DNA of 64,000 nucleotides, taken from Craterostigma plantagineum. Lineage: Eukaryota; Streptophyta; Magnoliopsida; Lamiales; Linderniaceae. Within the stretch, counting starts at the first letter, position 1; every line of letters begins with the position of its first letter. The position numbers and the translations under genes are program-made. Of this stretch, positions 24,620 through 36,930 are shown piece after piece. The notes below the pieces were generated by a model. The model was not told where the DNA came from and searched no databases. It saw nothing but the letters and a program-made list of their open reading frames with translations. The DNA is taken from the NCBI GenBank assembly GCA_027422505.1, contig JAPQWV010000368.1, forward strand, positions 1 to 64,000, given 5' to 3'.

Positions 24620-25254
24620 TTTCTCCTTTCATTTCGAGATGATCAAAATGTTTCTTATTTCTCATAAATCGTCGCACAATCTGCAAGACAAATTCTCCAT
24701 TGCACATGTTTGTATCCATTTTATGAATATCCTTAACAAATATAAAATATTATATCATGAATAAAGCAACACAATTAAAATGTATGCATGTAGAATAAAA
24801 CATACAAATATTAGTATAGATAAAATAATAAATGTAACATATTTACGTGTATAAAATTTCATCCTGATGGATCAATGACATCCATAATATGAACGTTTGA
24901 TAAATATCAGCTCCCGACACCGATTCTCTTGAATACCGCAATTTTGAGCAACATCTTGTTTCAAGGTTTCTTCACCTTCAATTATAAAGATCAACGTGAT
25001 CTTTTGGTGCGAATAAAAAAATCGCAACGATTATTCTCGATAGCAGTCTCTGCTCAACATTTCCTTTTCGTTTATTTATCACTTTTCCGTTTCGGGGGAA
25101 ATCCTTAAATATTCACAACGATAAACATATACAACCATTTGTATTGTTTGCGAATACATTCACTTCAGGGAATCTCGTACATTTACCTCGGGAAATGTCG
25201 CGCAATCGTTCAATCAAAATATTGACCACAAGTTTCAAGCCGACATATCAAAAT

Positions 25255-26087
25255 TTTTTTTTCGAAACGATAGCTTGCATTAATAACAAAGTTACAGGAC
25301 TAAATAGCCCAAGGGGTCTCACTGGTATATCGTCAACCGAGAGAACAAACGCTCACAAAGGAGCACCAAACAATCCCACAAGGGGAACAAACACTCCCAC
25401 ATGGGGAGAAAAGGGTCCACAAGGAACAAAAACCGACAGAAAACATAATACCATTATCTACAACCAGGAACTAAAGAACCTATAATAGAAAAAGCGATTA
25501 GGCAAAATCTACGATACTCACCACTTTAACCTGGTCTTCGACCTCTGGATTTTGCCTTCATCGGACTGATGGCTCCACGAGGGAGAAAAGGCTCCCGACC
25601 CGGAGATACGAGGTCCCATAGCGGGGAGACTCGACAGCAGAGGTGATTGCGGGGCAGCCGGCGGAGGTGGGCGACGGGGAGGCCGACGGAGATGCTTGTG
25701 CGGGTGAGGTCAGAGGCGGTGGCGGCGAAACGGCAGTGACTGCGGCGAGCAGTAGCGGAGGCATTGCCAGTGGCGCTGACGGCAAGGCGTAGACGGCAAG
25801 ACGGGCGGCTAGCAGTGGCGATGGCGGCAAGGCAAAAAAGAAAAAAAAGAAAAAGACAGAAAAAATTAAATAAAACTTGTGTCGCTCCTCGTCCTCACGC
25901 CAGAGGACGGGGAGCCTCGTGTCGGCGCCTGCGAGAGAGCTGTGTGTCGGTTGTAATTTTGGGTTGGGGAGAGGTGGTGGTGATGAAGAATGGACAAGTG
26001 AAGGAGGCGGCTGGGACGAGTTACTACGGTTTTCAAAGAAGAGAGGATTTTTTGGTAGCTTTTTATGAAGTGGTTAGTTTACTTGGT
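25255..26087 (-). mobile_element. LINE-like (non-LTR) insertion with 14-bp TSD
   Basis: The 14-bp word CGACATATCAAAAT occurs at 25241-25254 and 26088-26101. Directly after the left copy is a T run, the poly(A) tail of a minus-strand element. The tail-proximal part (GGGCTATTTAGTCCTGTAAC on the minus strand, then a TTATTAATG word) resembles plant L1 3' UTRs and recurs near 39570. The 5' part (25550-25900) is GC-rich and encodes low-complexity Ala/Pro/Ser runs. No RT or endonuclease is present, so this is a strongly 5'-truncated LINE or a sequence moved by LINE machinery. Confidence 0.7.
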
Positions 26088-26411
26088 CGACATATCAAAA
26101 TATCAAAAGCAACAAATTCATCAAACTATTGCATATAATATCATGAATATAACATATGTTAACAATCAAGACATAACAAAATATTCAAAGAAATTATAAC
26201 AAATCTTCTCCACTTTTAATTCAACGATGGTATACATAAAACTACGTTACCTCAATCGAACACGTTGAAGAACTTCGACGGGGGTTGATTTCGACAGTGG
26301 AGGATGATCTACGGTGGAGGTTGATTTCGACGATGGAGCGTGATCGTGTTGATAACTATTTAAGTGTTTTATTATAACTATTAAGTGTTCTATTAATTAC
26401 GATTATAGCAA

Positions 26412-27108
26412 TGATGCGGGTACGACCCCGATCAACAGTATTTTGTCCGGGAAGAGTGGCGATGGGTGAAACGGGCTAGGACTTGCGTGTTTAGTGTCTT
26501 TTAAGATTTATATTTAGGTGTTGAGAAAAGAAGAAGTGACAGAGACGCAGATGTACGTGGTTCGGACAGGTGTCCTACGTCCACGGGCCGTCGAAAATAG
26601 TATCCACTAATCACAGTCGGAAATACACCCTCAAGCTCACCCCACTCATTACAGTGTGTTAATGGCGTTAGAAAGAATGAAGAAGACGAATACAGTATTT
26701 TTCTAAGTGTTTTGTGTTGAATCCGTTGTGTGTCTCTCTCTCTCTCCGATCCTTCCTTATTCACATACGTCCGTTTGTCCTTTTTGTCCCAACTGGCAGT
26801 CCCGCGGGACCACGTGATGGTGACGTTTGGTACCCCATAGGAGACACACCACCTGCAGACGTACGGATGTCAGACTGGTGCGCCTCCTTCTTACTCACCA
26901 TGTCGACCATTCACAAAGGCCCACGTGTCCCTTGGTCGGCCAGATCCAATATTTCCCGCCTAAACTATTTCCCCGTCAGCACCCCTCTACCTTTTCCGTA
27001 CAGTCACAGATACCCAAGGGTTCGCCTCACCTGTCAATATGTCTGCCAAATCACTATCTTCAGGTGGTATGGTTAGGAGGAATGCTGGGCTAAAGGTTAC
27101 CCCTATCA
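26412..27108 (-). repeat. Gypsy 3' LTR
   Basis: 697 bp, paired with 36931-37628. It contains a CT run at about 26733 and a TATTTAGGTG word. Differences from the partner are single bases and a few 1-2-bp indels (for example near 26718 and 27000). Confidence 0.93.
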
Positions 27109-27578
27109 TCCAGTCCCCCTACTCTGAAGTGTAATATGCCAAGTATTACAGTTCGGAGTACACTTGAGAGAGCATTCCTCCTTTTTAGTGACTCTGGACT
27201 CCTTAGCCGGCCTGCACTGCATTTATGCCGATTGGACAGGTCCTGTGCTATTTGCAGAAGAAGGCAGCGTCCACAGGGTGACACGCGTCCCTGTCCGTCA
27301 CTTCTGCTTTTTGAATTTTTCGAGGCGGTTTCCTTCACTTTTCCCCCCTTTTGAAACTGCTTCCCATACTTAGCCAAAACAGCGAAATTTTAATCGTCAT
27401 TTTAGGGTTTTGCCATGTGTCCTGCCCCAAATCGCACAGTGCCCCTAATCGCCGGAGTCCCGATTTCTTCTCCATCCGCGACCTTTCCAGGTATTATTTC
27501 TATCTCCTCTGCCCTTATTTACCGTATTTCCGACGATTCGTCCTTAGTTTTCCCCATTTCCTCCTTTGCGTCGAAGAC

Positions 27579-30041
27579 ATGTCTGATAACGTCGTCTCCG
27601 AGGATACTCGTTCGGCATCGCCGGGCATCTCCGCGTCCTCCGCCGTACCGGGTGCTGCCGCCAAAAGGGGTTCAAAGCGAAAAGCCCCATCGTCAGACGC
27701 GGCAGCATCCGACTTTCCCCAACCTTCTTCCTCTCACACTCCAGCCGATACCTCCTCTGCCGCTCCGCCGCCAGTGCCACCAGCCGCTGACTCGTCCACA
27801 TCCTGCCGAACTCGTTCGCGAAGCGCTGTTGGAGATAGCGCTGGGGTGGACGACTGGAAGATGTTCGGCGCGTCCAAGTCGACCTATCGACGTTTAGAGA
27901 AGCTGGTACCAGAGGGCTTCCACAGCTCTGATTTTCACCTCTTCGTCCCCAATCCCAGTCAGCCTGCCAACTTTCCACCTTCTCCGTCCCTCGCCTTCTG
28001 GGATAGCCAAGTGAGGGCTGGTCTACGCTTTCCAGTTCACCCTTTTCTAGCGGCAGTGTCGCAGGTTTATCGCATGCCTTTGAATCAGTTCAGTCCTTCT
28101 TCTATTCGTCAGTTGGTAGCTTTCTATGTCTTGGTCACCGCTGCTGGTGGGAGGCCTTCTGTGGAGCTTGTTCTTTTCCAGTTTCAACTCAAGTCTACCC
28201 GCCCTTTTTCTATCTGTGCGCGAATCCGCGCGGTCTCGTACATTTCCTCAGCAGGGGCTCCCATAAAGACAAGGAGTGGCACTCCTTCTATTTCTTCGTA
28301 ACCCCTACAAGGTGTGATTGGGACTTTCCCCATCGCCACTGGGTCCATCAGGTGCCCCAACGACTTCCTGGGGTCCAACCGGAATGCTCTGAAGAGAATG
28401 AAGCAGCTCTCCGTCTTTTGAATTTCCGGGCTTCTGCAAAGAAGTTCGATATGGTTGAGTTGGTGACTTACCTCGGCCTACATCATCACTTCAGCCTCTC
28501 CTCGCGGCCTCTACCTTTCGAACCTGAGGGTAAGCAGGTTTCCCCCTGCTTCCTGGCCTCTTTCTCCAGTCTGCCTCCTGACTTGATGTGTCTTTTGCAG
28601 GTATGTCATTTTCTTGGAGGGATGCGTTCCGAGCTCTACCTGTCAAGCAAGAGGACTCTGACGTTCCCATCGAACCTCCTCCCTCCTCAGGCCATGGTGA
28701 ACCTGACCAGTCAGCTTCGGAGATGTGTGGGAAATCTCCCATCAGGTCCTCGTCTCCTCGCACCACTCCTCCTAGAGCAAACACGCGAGATGCAGATGTG
28801 GTGATATCGGACTCTGAGGGTGACGTTGTCAGAAAGTGCCTCGCCTGCGCCTTCTCGGAAGAAGAAGAAGAAGAAGAAGAAGAAGACTGTGGCCAAGGGG
28901 AAAAGGCCACGTGTGGAGGCAGCCCCTCCTTCACCCGACGTCTCAGAGTTCGCTCCTTTCGTCCATCAGAGTTCTGAATGGGGTATCAATCAGCAAGCTG
29001 ATGGGAGGATGGTGCTGGGCCTGCCGGACAGCTACGACTCTTTGAGTCCTGAGGATAAGGTGAAGTTCATCCAGGCCATTGTGCCACTCGAACAACAAAA
29101 GGTGCTTCGTCATCAGTCCGACGCCTCTGCTGTCGAGCTCGCTGCCCATCATTGGGCTAAGGTAATTTCCGCCCTTACCTTCATTGTGCTGGTTTCCGTT
29201 GTTGACTCGTACTTGATATTGTCAGCTGTCCTTTCTGTTGCCTACTCTCTTATCCGCGACTTCCCGTTTGGCGTCTGGTGATCTTGCCTCCCCTGAGAGC
29301 CACGCACTTGAAAAGATCAAGGAGCGGGACCTAAAGGTCGCACAATTAGAGCAAGAGCTTGAGAAGGAGAAGAGCGAGCACGAGGCTCGTGTGAGGGACT
29401 TAGCTTCGGAGAAGTCACGTCAACTAGAGGTGGAGACCGCAGCTGCACTTGCTGCTAAGGAGGCTGAGCTCACAACTCGCTTACACCAGCTCATAGATGA
29501 TCAGCAAGCCCAAATTGAACTAAGGGCTAAGGAACTATTGGCCGAGAGGGAGAGGACCCTGAAGGTTGAGCTGGAACAAGCTTTCGCCGCTAAGGTCGAG
29601 GGTAGTCATTTCAAGGGGAAGCTGGAAGGTGTACAGCTTTGTCAGAAGCATCTCATGGGCTCCCCCCTGGGTATGAAGTTCCTGGCCCAGCTGAGCCAGA
29701 GCTGGCACGAGGGCTATCTGCGCGACACCCTTTCTCTAGTAGACTTCGCGCCCTTTATGCAGCATTACTTCTTAGGAGGTTTCGCTGCTGGACGTGAGCC
29801 CACCTCTACATTGGATGCAGCGATGGAAGCTATGAGCGCTCCTCCGACATTTAAGGGGGATCCAGAGGCAGCCCCAAATTTGGACTTCTGGTCTGTTAGG
29901 GTGCCTCACTGCTCTCCTGCTCTGTTGGAAGTCTCGCCTGAGGTCCTCCTGGTTCAACTCTCCGAGTTAGAGCAGCAGGAGTTATCGGCTACTTCAGAGG
30001 TCCCCAATTCTGCGGCCGGTTCCAACGCTCCACCCTCTTAG
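27579..30041 (+). pseudogene. Antisense extra gene of the Tat gypsy element (gypsy-type transposon domain plus coiled coil)
   Basis: This region lies between pol and the 3' LTR on the strand opposite to gag-pol. It starts MSDNVVSEDT, then a Ser/Pro-rich part, then a region matching the plant putative gypsy-type transposon domain (RFPVHPFLAAVSQVYRMP, FSPSSIRQLVAFYVLVTAAG, then WHSFYFFVTP in a shifted frame at about 28275). Intron-like breaks with GTAAGC...TTTTGCAG lie at about 28529-28600 and after 29159. The last part (29290-30041) is a long Glu/Lys/Ala coiled coil followed by an acidic Leu-rich tail. At least one homopolymer frameshift (T run near 28205) breaks it. Antisense extra ORFs are known from Tat-lineage elements; their function is unknown. 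Confidence 0.7.
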
Positions 30042-30726
30042 CCTGTTAGTCCCTTCTCTGTTTCTGAACAATTAATGTTGTTTTCCTGTTTTGTTATTTT
30101 CCTGTTTTGGACATGTGTTGCTGTGCTGTTTTTACTTTTGCGGACTCCTTTTGTTATTTTCCTGTTTTGGACATGTGTTGCTGTTTCTTTTTCCCGAGCC
30201 CTGCATGTTGTTTTTCTGGAGGGCTTTTATGATGTCGTAGCATGTTTTCCCTTTCGCTGTCTGCCTTCCGACTTAATCACGTACAAACTTTAAATGTTTT
30301 GGGTCCCTCTCGCTGTTGGCGGTTGGGCCTACACTACTACCACTCTCCACTCCCCCTACTTCGAATAGTGCTGAGGTTCGTCAGTATATTCGAAGTATAC
30401 CAAGAACATTCCCTTTTGACCTCACCAGCGTCACTTTCTCCCCTCGTTGTGCCATCTGGCTGTGCTCGGATCGAATTCTCTCTTCGAGAAATTATTTAAC
30501 CGACAGAAAGACGTACCTGGGAATCTCACCAATGCCTTGAGCCTGTTACTCGTTTTCATTTTTCCATCTGGTCTGTTGCGTATCGGCAGACCTCCTCCTT
30601 TTTGCGAGGTCATCGTTGGCTGTCCTGGGGACCAGCGAGGTTCCTCAGTAACGATCACGTCCGGGCCTGCCGAGCGATTGTCTAAGGTGTCCTGGAGGCG
30701 GGATACCTCAATACGAGAACTACCTG

Positions 30727-30935
30727 CATAGCCGCATCTGGGCTTATAAGTGCGCATCTGCGCGGTCACATTTAGGCCAGCCACATCTAGGCTAAATACG
30801 TGCGCATCTGCGCGGCCACGTCTGGGCCAGCCACATCTGGGCTAAATACGTGCGCATCTGCGCGGCCACGTCTGGGCCAGCCACATATGGGCTAAATACA
30901 TGCGCATCTGCACAGCCATGTCTGGGCCATTTGGT
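30727..30935 (+). repeat. Tandem array, ~53-bp unit, about four copies
   Basis: The unit contains GTGCGCATCTGCGCGGCCAC and GGGCCAGCCACATCTGGGCT; copies differ by a few bases. It lies in the untranslated part of the gypsy element between the antisense gene and the integrase end. Such arrays are common in the 3' region of Tat elements. Confidence 0.85.
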
Positions 30936-31097
30936 GGGAAGGGTACCGTTGGAACACAGATTTCCGAAAAGTAGTTTCATTCAGAGGATGGTGCCTCGTT
31001 AAAACCTTGCCAAGTAAAACCCCCTTGGGATAAAACCTTGGCGAAGGAAAAAGAGTACACCTCCTTGTTTGATTTATGTATATCCTTTCAAACCTCA

Positions 31098-31807
31098 CTA
31101 AGCATAATATTTCTTAAGCTTCAAAATATTCCAAGGTCGTGGCACTCCACGCCCATCTTCATCCTCTAACTCATATGCACCGCCTCCCAAAACGCGGGCT
31201 ACCGTGTAGGGACCCTCCCACGTCGAGTCGATTTTCCTCAGTGGTTTGAGTACATCTGCCCTTCTTAAGACCAAATCCCCCACCTGGAATCGTCGGGGCC
31301 TCACCTTTCGATCACAAGCAGCTTTTACTCGACTTTGTACCTTTCCATCCTTATCAAGGCCAGCTCTCTGATTTCCCCTATCAGATCCAGATCCTCTCTT
31401 CGGAGCCGAGCGTTCTGCTCTTCTTCATAGTGGATGACTCTGTGCGTCTCCATCCCTATCTCAACAGGTATCAGAGCGGCCAATCCATATACCAACTGGA
31501 AAGGCGTTTCCTCCGTGGCTTCTCGCGGAGTGACACGGTATGCCCATAACACGGGGTCCAGGGACTCCAACCATCTGCCACCCTCTTGTTCCAGCTTGGC
31601 CTTTATCCCACGAAGGATAGTACGGTTGGTGACCTCCACCTGCCCATTGGCTTGGGGGTGTCCCACGGAGACGAATCTCTGTTGTATCTTCATTCTTGTG
31701 CAGAACTCTCGGACTTTGGCACCGCAAAATTGCGTGCCATTGTCGGAAACGAGAATCCGGGGAGCTCCAAACCTGCAACAGATGTGGTGCCACAAGAAGT
31801 CTATCAC
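31098..31807 (-). pseudogene. Gypsy integrase, core and C-terminal parts
   Basis: 31325-31807 carries the core: GAPRILVSDNGTQFCG (second catalytic Asp), then SVGHPQANGQVEVTNRTI (catalytic Glu) and WAYRVTPREATEETPFQLVY. 31098-31304, in another frame, has the C-terminal GPYTVARVLGGGAYELED fold and ends VPRPWNILKLKKYYA. No chromodomain follows, as in Tat elements. A frame change between the two and another upstream break the polyprotein. Confidence 0.9.
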
Positions 31808-31935
31808 GTTAGTTTCGTCGATTTTTGATACTGCCTTAGCCTCAACCCATTTGCTGAAATAATCGACAGCTAATAATGAACTTCTTCTGGGCTTTGGCGA
31901 CGGGCATCGGTCCCACGATATCTATCCCCCACTTA

Positions 31936-33245
31936 TCAAACGGGCATGGGGAATGCATCACTCCCAGCTCCTCCGCGGGCACGTGAATTTTGGGACCGTG
32001 CTTTTGGCAGCTTTCGCATCTGTCTGACCAGTTCCTTGGCGTCTCTCAACAAGGTGGGCCAGTAATATCCTGCCCTGATCACTCTCCGAACGACTGCTTT
32101 GTACCCGGCGTGATCCCCGGCACATCCCTCGTGCACTTCCTCCAATACCAACTTTCCCTCTTTTTTGGACAAACATCGAGCATAGGGGTGAACGAAGGCC
32201 CTCTTATATAACTCCCCTCCAATGAGGCAGAACCTTTGCCGAAACTTCCCAGCATCCCTATGTTCGGGGTTACGCAAGGCCTCCAGGATAGGAGCTCTCC
32301 AGTCTTCCTCTTCCCCTATACATCCCACCTGCACTGTGTGATCCTCCCTGCTAGCCGTCAGCATAGTGACTTTCCTAGTCCCCTCCGGGACTGCAGCGCT
32401 AGCCAGCTTTGCTAGAGAATCTGCTCTATTATTCTCTTCTCGGGGAATCTGTCGTATTTCGAAACTATCAAAGGAGGTCTTCAGCCTCCCCACTCGTTCG
32501 GCATACTTCACCATCTTCTCGTTCTTAGCTTCGTAGTTCCCCTGGACCTGTTGAGCCACTAGTTGGGAGTCCGAGTACATGATTACCCCCGTAGCTCCTA
32601 ATTACTAAGGATCTCCATTCCCTTCACCAGGGCCTCGTACTCAGCTTCATTGTTGGATGCCTGGAAGTCGAAGGTCACTGCGAACTGCAATTCATCTCCC
32701 TATGGCGTGATGATCAAGACTCCTGCTCCTGCTCCTGTCGATGTTGACGAACCATCGACGTAGGCCTTCCAGGTTGGTGATGCCTCTCCACGGATAGATT
32801 CTAGTAGGAAATCCGACAGGGCCTGTCCCTTAATGGCAGGTCGCCTTTCGAACTCAACGTCATATTCACCCAGTTCGACTGCCCATTTGACCATTCTTCC
32901 GGAAAGATCGGGCCTACTCAGAGTTTGTTTCAGAGGTAAATTGGTGCGTGCCCGTACTTTGTGAGATAAGAAATAGGGGCGTAACCTCCGGACAGACACC
33001 ATTACTGCCAAGGCTGCCTTCTCAATCTCGGAGTATCTGCTTTCGGCCCCGTTCATCGTCTTACTCACAAAGTACACCGGTCTCTGGGTATCGCCTTCCT
33101 CCTTCAAGAGAACCGAGCTCACGGCACGTTCCCCTGTGGAAAAATACAAGATTAGCTCATCTCCAGGCAATGGTTTAGTTAATAACGGCATGTCATGCAA
33201 GTAATCCTTAGCCTTTCGAACGCCGACTGGCATTCCTCCGTCCAT
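31936..33245 (-). pseudogene. Gypsy dual RNase H and integrase zinc-binding region
   Basis: 32700-33245 carries the RT-linked RNase H (ILYFSTGERAVSSVLL, RPVYFVSKTMNGAE, YSEIEKAALAVMVSVRRLR) and then the start of a second, archaeal-type RNase H (WKAYVDGSSTSTGAGAGVLI). 31936-32580, in another frame, continues it (MYSDSQLVAQQVQGNYEAKN, EENNRADSLAKLAS). It then enters the integrase N-terminal region (VLEEVHEGCAGDHAGYKAV, AGYYWPTLLRDA). Two consecutive RNase H domains are diagnostic for the Tat lineage. Confidence 0.88.
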
Positions 33246-33886
33246 TCAAATCGACATCCTTTCCGGAGTATCTTGAAGAAGGGTAGGCACCTGTCTGCGG
33301 ACTTGGCGATGAATCTGCTCAATGCTGCCAGCCTACCGGTTAAGCACTGAACCTCCTTGACGTTCCGGGGTGGCTGCATCTCCAGTATGGCTTTCACCTT
33401 GTTGGGATTGACTTCTATTCCCCTCTTTGTCACCATATACCCCAGGAACTTTCCCGACTGCACTCCAAAGGTGCACTTCTCGGGGTTCAGCTTCATGCCG
33501 CACGTCCGGATGGTTCGGAAAGCTTCGTCCAGGTCGGCGATGTGATCTTTGGTCCACATAGACTTGACCAACATGTCATCCACGTACACCTCCATGTTGC
33601 GCCCTAGTTGGTTCTTGATCACGGTATCGACCATCCGTTGGTAGGTAGCTCCTGCGTTTTTAAGCCCAAAGGGCATCCTGATGTAACCGTATGTGCCCTC
33701 CGCTGTGACAAAGCAAACCTTGTCTATATCGTCCGGGTTGAGCTTTATCTGGTGGTACCCCTGATAAGCGTCCATCATGCTTAACATCTCGCATCCGGAC
33801 GTCGAGTCCACTAGCTGATCTATCCTTGGTAGAGGGTAGTGATCTTTGGGGCAGGCTTTGTTAAGATCACGGAAATCTACACACAT
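33179..33886 (-). pseudogene. Gypsy reverse transcriptase
   Basis: A 235-residue block with all RT landmarks: MCVDFRDLNKACPKDHYPLP, MMDAYQGYHQIKL, MPFGLKNAGATYQRMVD and the catalytic box MEVYVDDMLVKS, then PEKCTFGV and GKFLGYMVTKRGIE. The catalytic Asp pair is intact. The block is open and in frame with the protease block (34058-34795), but stops lie between them, so it is listed as part of a broken polyprotein. Confidence 0.92.
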
Positions 33887-34057
33887 TCTCTAGGAGCCAT
33901 TCCCTTTCTTGACCATGACCACATTAGCCAGCCAGGTGGGGAACTGTACCTCCTTGATGTGCCCCGCCTTGATCAGTTTCTCAACCTCGGCCTTGATGTC
34001 CTGATCTCTCTCGACTCCAAATCGTCGGAGTCTCTGCTTCACCGGGCGGCTTCCTGG

Positions 34058-34795
34058 CTATATGTTCAGGTGGTGCATAGCTATCGTAGGATCTACTCCG
34101 GTCTTGTCCGCCGGTGAGAAGGCGAAGAGATCAGCGTTTCGTCTGAGGCATTCGACCAGTTGCGACGTTGTCTCCTCACCCATCTTCGTCCCTATCTGGG
34201 TAGCAAAACCCTCCTTTCCTGGGTAGAGCTCTACTGACAGTAACTCCTCGTCGGGCTGGGGCTGTAGCTTCGTAGGTCCGCCGTCCTCTTCCCCCAGTTT
34301 CGTGCGTTTGGCTTGCCTAACTTCAACTCCGTCTTTTTCATTTCCCCCCGTCATGACCTTGACCTCATTAGCGTAACAACGGCGAGAGCTGATCTGATCT
34401 CCCGAGACCTCTCCCACCTGGTCGCCTACTGGAAATTTGATCTTCAGATGATACGTCGAAGGCACGGCTCTGAATCCATTAATGGCTGGGCGCCCTAATA
34501 TGATGTTGTATGAAGAAACCGCATTAACCACCAGGAAGTTAACCATTCGTACCACCCGCCTGGGGTCCTCGCCCAGTCCCACTGGGAGTGTGACTTGGCC
34601 TAAGGGCTGGATACCAGCTCCCCCGAATCCATACAGAGAAGTAGTCATCGGCTTCAGCTCCGTTGCTAACTTTATTTGCTTAAAGCAATCCAAGAACATT
34701 ATATCCGCCGAACTGCCTCTATCTATGAACACCCGTGACAAATTGTATCCAGCTACGTCCGTGGTGATTACGAGAGCATCGTTGTGGGGCCGCAC
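34058..34795 (-). pseudogene. Gypsy aspartic protease region
   Basis: The segment has RVFIDRGSSADIMFLDCF, then YGFGGAGIQPLGQVTLP and YNIILGRPAING, the usual order of Tat-type retropepsins. The active-site triad reads D-R-G where most elements have D-[S/T/G]-G. It then continues into the linker before RT. Confidence 0.85.
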
Positions 34796-34822
34796 GACGT
34801 CGACCTCATCCTGCGCTCCAAA

Positions 34823-36717
34823 CTATATGTTCCCGGTGCTCTCCATTTGACCTACCAGGCTATCTCCCATCAAGACTTTTCCACTTTCTTTCATCCGGGC
34901 ATATGACTTCCGTGCCCTGTGTGAGTCTCCACCGTCCGGGCCCCCAACTATGATTAGGATATGAGCTCTTGGTTGACTGGGCTCGGGCCTATTAGGTTCC
35001 AGCATAGGCTGCTTTCCCTTGTCCTGCCCCGGACCTTCCTTCTCCCTGGGTTGCATGGGTGGAGCCGGTCCACGATCTCGATATACGAACTCCTTCAGGT
35101 GCCCTGCCTTTATTAGCCTCTCTACTTCGTTCTTCAAGTGTGTGCAGTTGTTCGTGTGGTGCCCATATTCGTTATAATAACGACAGAAAGGCCCTGTTGT
35201 GGGTTTCGGATATCCTCGAGGGCTGGCTCGAGGGTATCTGATATCCGGATGTCTTGTTGCCACCGCCAGGACCTCCTCTAAGCTTGTTCGTAAGGGAGTG
35301 TACCTCTGATATCTGGGAAGAAATCTGTTCGCGCCACCTGGCATGGGCCTCATGATAGCTGGGGGTGAATGGTCCGGACATTTCCCTTGTTTCGATTATG
35401 ACTGGGCATTTCCTTCTTAGGTACCGCCCTGGTCGTTACCTCTCGGATCTTTGCCAACCTGCTCTCCTCCAAATTTATATACTTATCTGCTCTGCTCAGC
35501 AGTTCCTCGAACATCTCTGGGGGCTTTTTGGAGAGCGACGCAAAGAAATCGCCCAACTGCAAACCATGAACCAGAGCGTTAATCTTAACAGAAGTAGTAG
35601 CAGAGGGTACCTCTAAGGCCGCCACATTGAATCTCCTGACGTAGGACCGAAGGCTCTCGTCTGGTCGCTGCCTGACTTGAAACAAAGACATATCGGACTT
35701 GGGGGGCTTCCGAGCGCTAGCAAACTGGGTGATGAACATTTCTTGGAACTCCTCGAATGAATGGATAACCTCAGGTTCTAGTTGGCTGAACCACTGTTGG
35801 GCAGCTCTCACTAATGTTGTCAGGAAAACCCTACACTTCACTCCTTCCGAGAGGTTATGCAACAAGATGGTATTCTTGAATCGTAGCACATGCTCCTCAG
35901 GGTCAATGGTACCATCGTACTCATATGGCAGCTGTTTGAAGTTGAGCGCTACCTCCACCTCCAACAGTCCTTTTGCGAAAGACGTACCGGCCTGATGCAA
36001 TCCTCGGAGATGTGGCCTGGTCGTCTTGTTCCGCATCTCATCTACCATTTTCTTTAAGTCCAACATCTGCCTTCTGAGCTCCTGTCCCCCCGAACTGACA
36101 GCTCTCCCTTGTCCGCGCGTGCTACAACTTCTCCCTTCCACTTCTTGCTCGTTGGTTCTCCTGTCTCCCTGTATCCTGCATCCACTGGCCAGGGTTGTCG
36201 GAGGTGCCACGTTCCCTTGGTTTACTGGCCCTTCCTGGACTCCTCGAATGGGCTCCTCACCTCGCCTGGGTGTTGGGTTCAGTGGTCCATCATCACCTCC
36301 TTCTTGGGCAACCTCTCTCCTAGGCGGGTTCCTTTCTGGTAATATACGCAATGTCTCTTCTGCAGCCATCGCGTCTTCTCCTATCGTCTCCGCCCACTCT
36401 GAGACATGTCCATCCGAAGTCCTGCCTTGGGCGAAGAGGGGCTGCTTTCGTTTGCCCTTGCTCCTCGCTTTCTTGGCAGTTATAGCCGCATCCACCGCAT
36501 TTTTTACCAATAGATCTAGCTGTTCCACCGTTATGGTTATGGGAGTTTGAGGCGGAACCGCTCCAGACGGTCCTGCAAAGGTAGGTGTCGGCACCACCAC
36601 CGAGGTCTCGATCGACGAGGCCAACGTTGGGGCCGACGCGGGACCTTTCCCTGTTTCCCCGGCGACTTCCCCAAACCTTCCTTGCAGGTCTTGCGTCAAT
36701 GATGGCTGTTCTTCCAT
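34823..36717 (-). pseudogene. Gypsy gag with zinc knuckle
   Basis: 35350-36717 is a 455-residue ORF. It has an N-terminal linker, then the retrotransposon gag core at about residues 255-400 (LPYEYDGTIDPEEHVLRFKN, WFSQLEPEVIHSFEEFQEMF, ESLRSYVRRFNVAAL). The next block 34823-35353, in another frame, holds the knuckle-like CRYYNEYGHHTNNC (first Cys pair degenerate, typical of Tat), followed by LKNEVERLIKAGHLKEFV. Gag would form the particle core; the frame change between the two blocks is a break or a frameshift site. Confidence 0.88.
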
Positions 36718-36912
36718 CGTCTCTAACTTCTGTTCGTCCTTAAAGCTTGTTGTTCTTCTGACGACAGCACCTTCCTATGGTCTCTCTCACGTCTTGCCTT
36801 CAATCAGCCACGAGCTCAGCTTACCTGTCTTGCCTTATCTTCAAACAGGCCCAGAAATAGCCTGCCTTCCTCGCTATCACTGCCCAACGCTCTCACGTCT
36901 CAGACCATCCTT

Positions 36913-36928
36913 CCCACAGACGGTGCCA
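36913..36928 (-). other. Gypsy primer-binding site
   Basis: On the minus strand TGGCACCGTCTGTGGG begins two bases after the 5' LTR end. This sequence is found at the start of the internal region of many plant Ty3/gypsy elements and pairs with a tRNA 3' end; I do not assign the tRNA species. Confidence 0.75.
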
Positions 36929-36930
36929 TT

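Noticed and set aside
25558..25830. 90-residue Ala/Pro/Ser-rich minus-strand ORF
   Set aside because: Composition-driven, inside the LINE-like insertion, no family motif.
30727..30935. CRISPR-like array
   Set aside because: Plant DNA; units are contiguous ~53-bp tandem repeats without unique spacers, inside a gypsy element.
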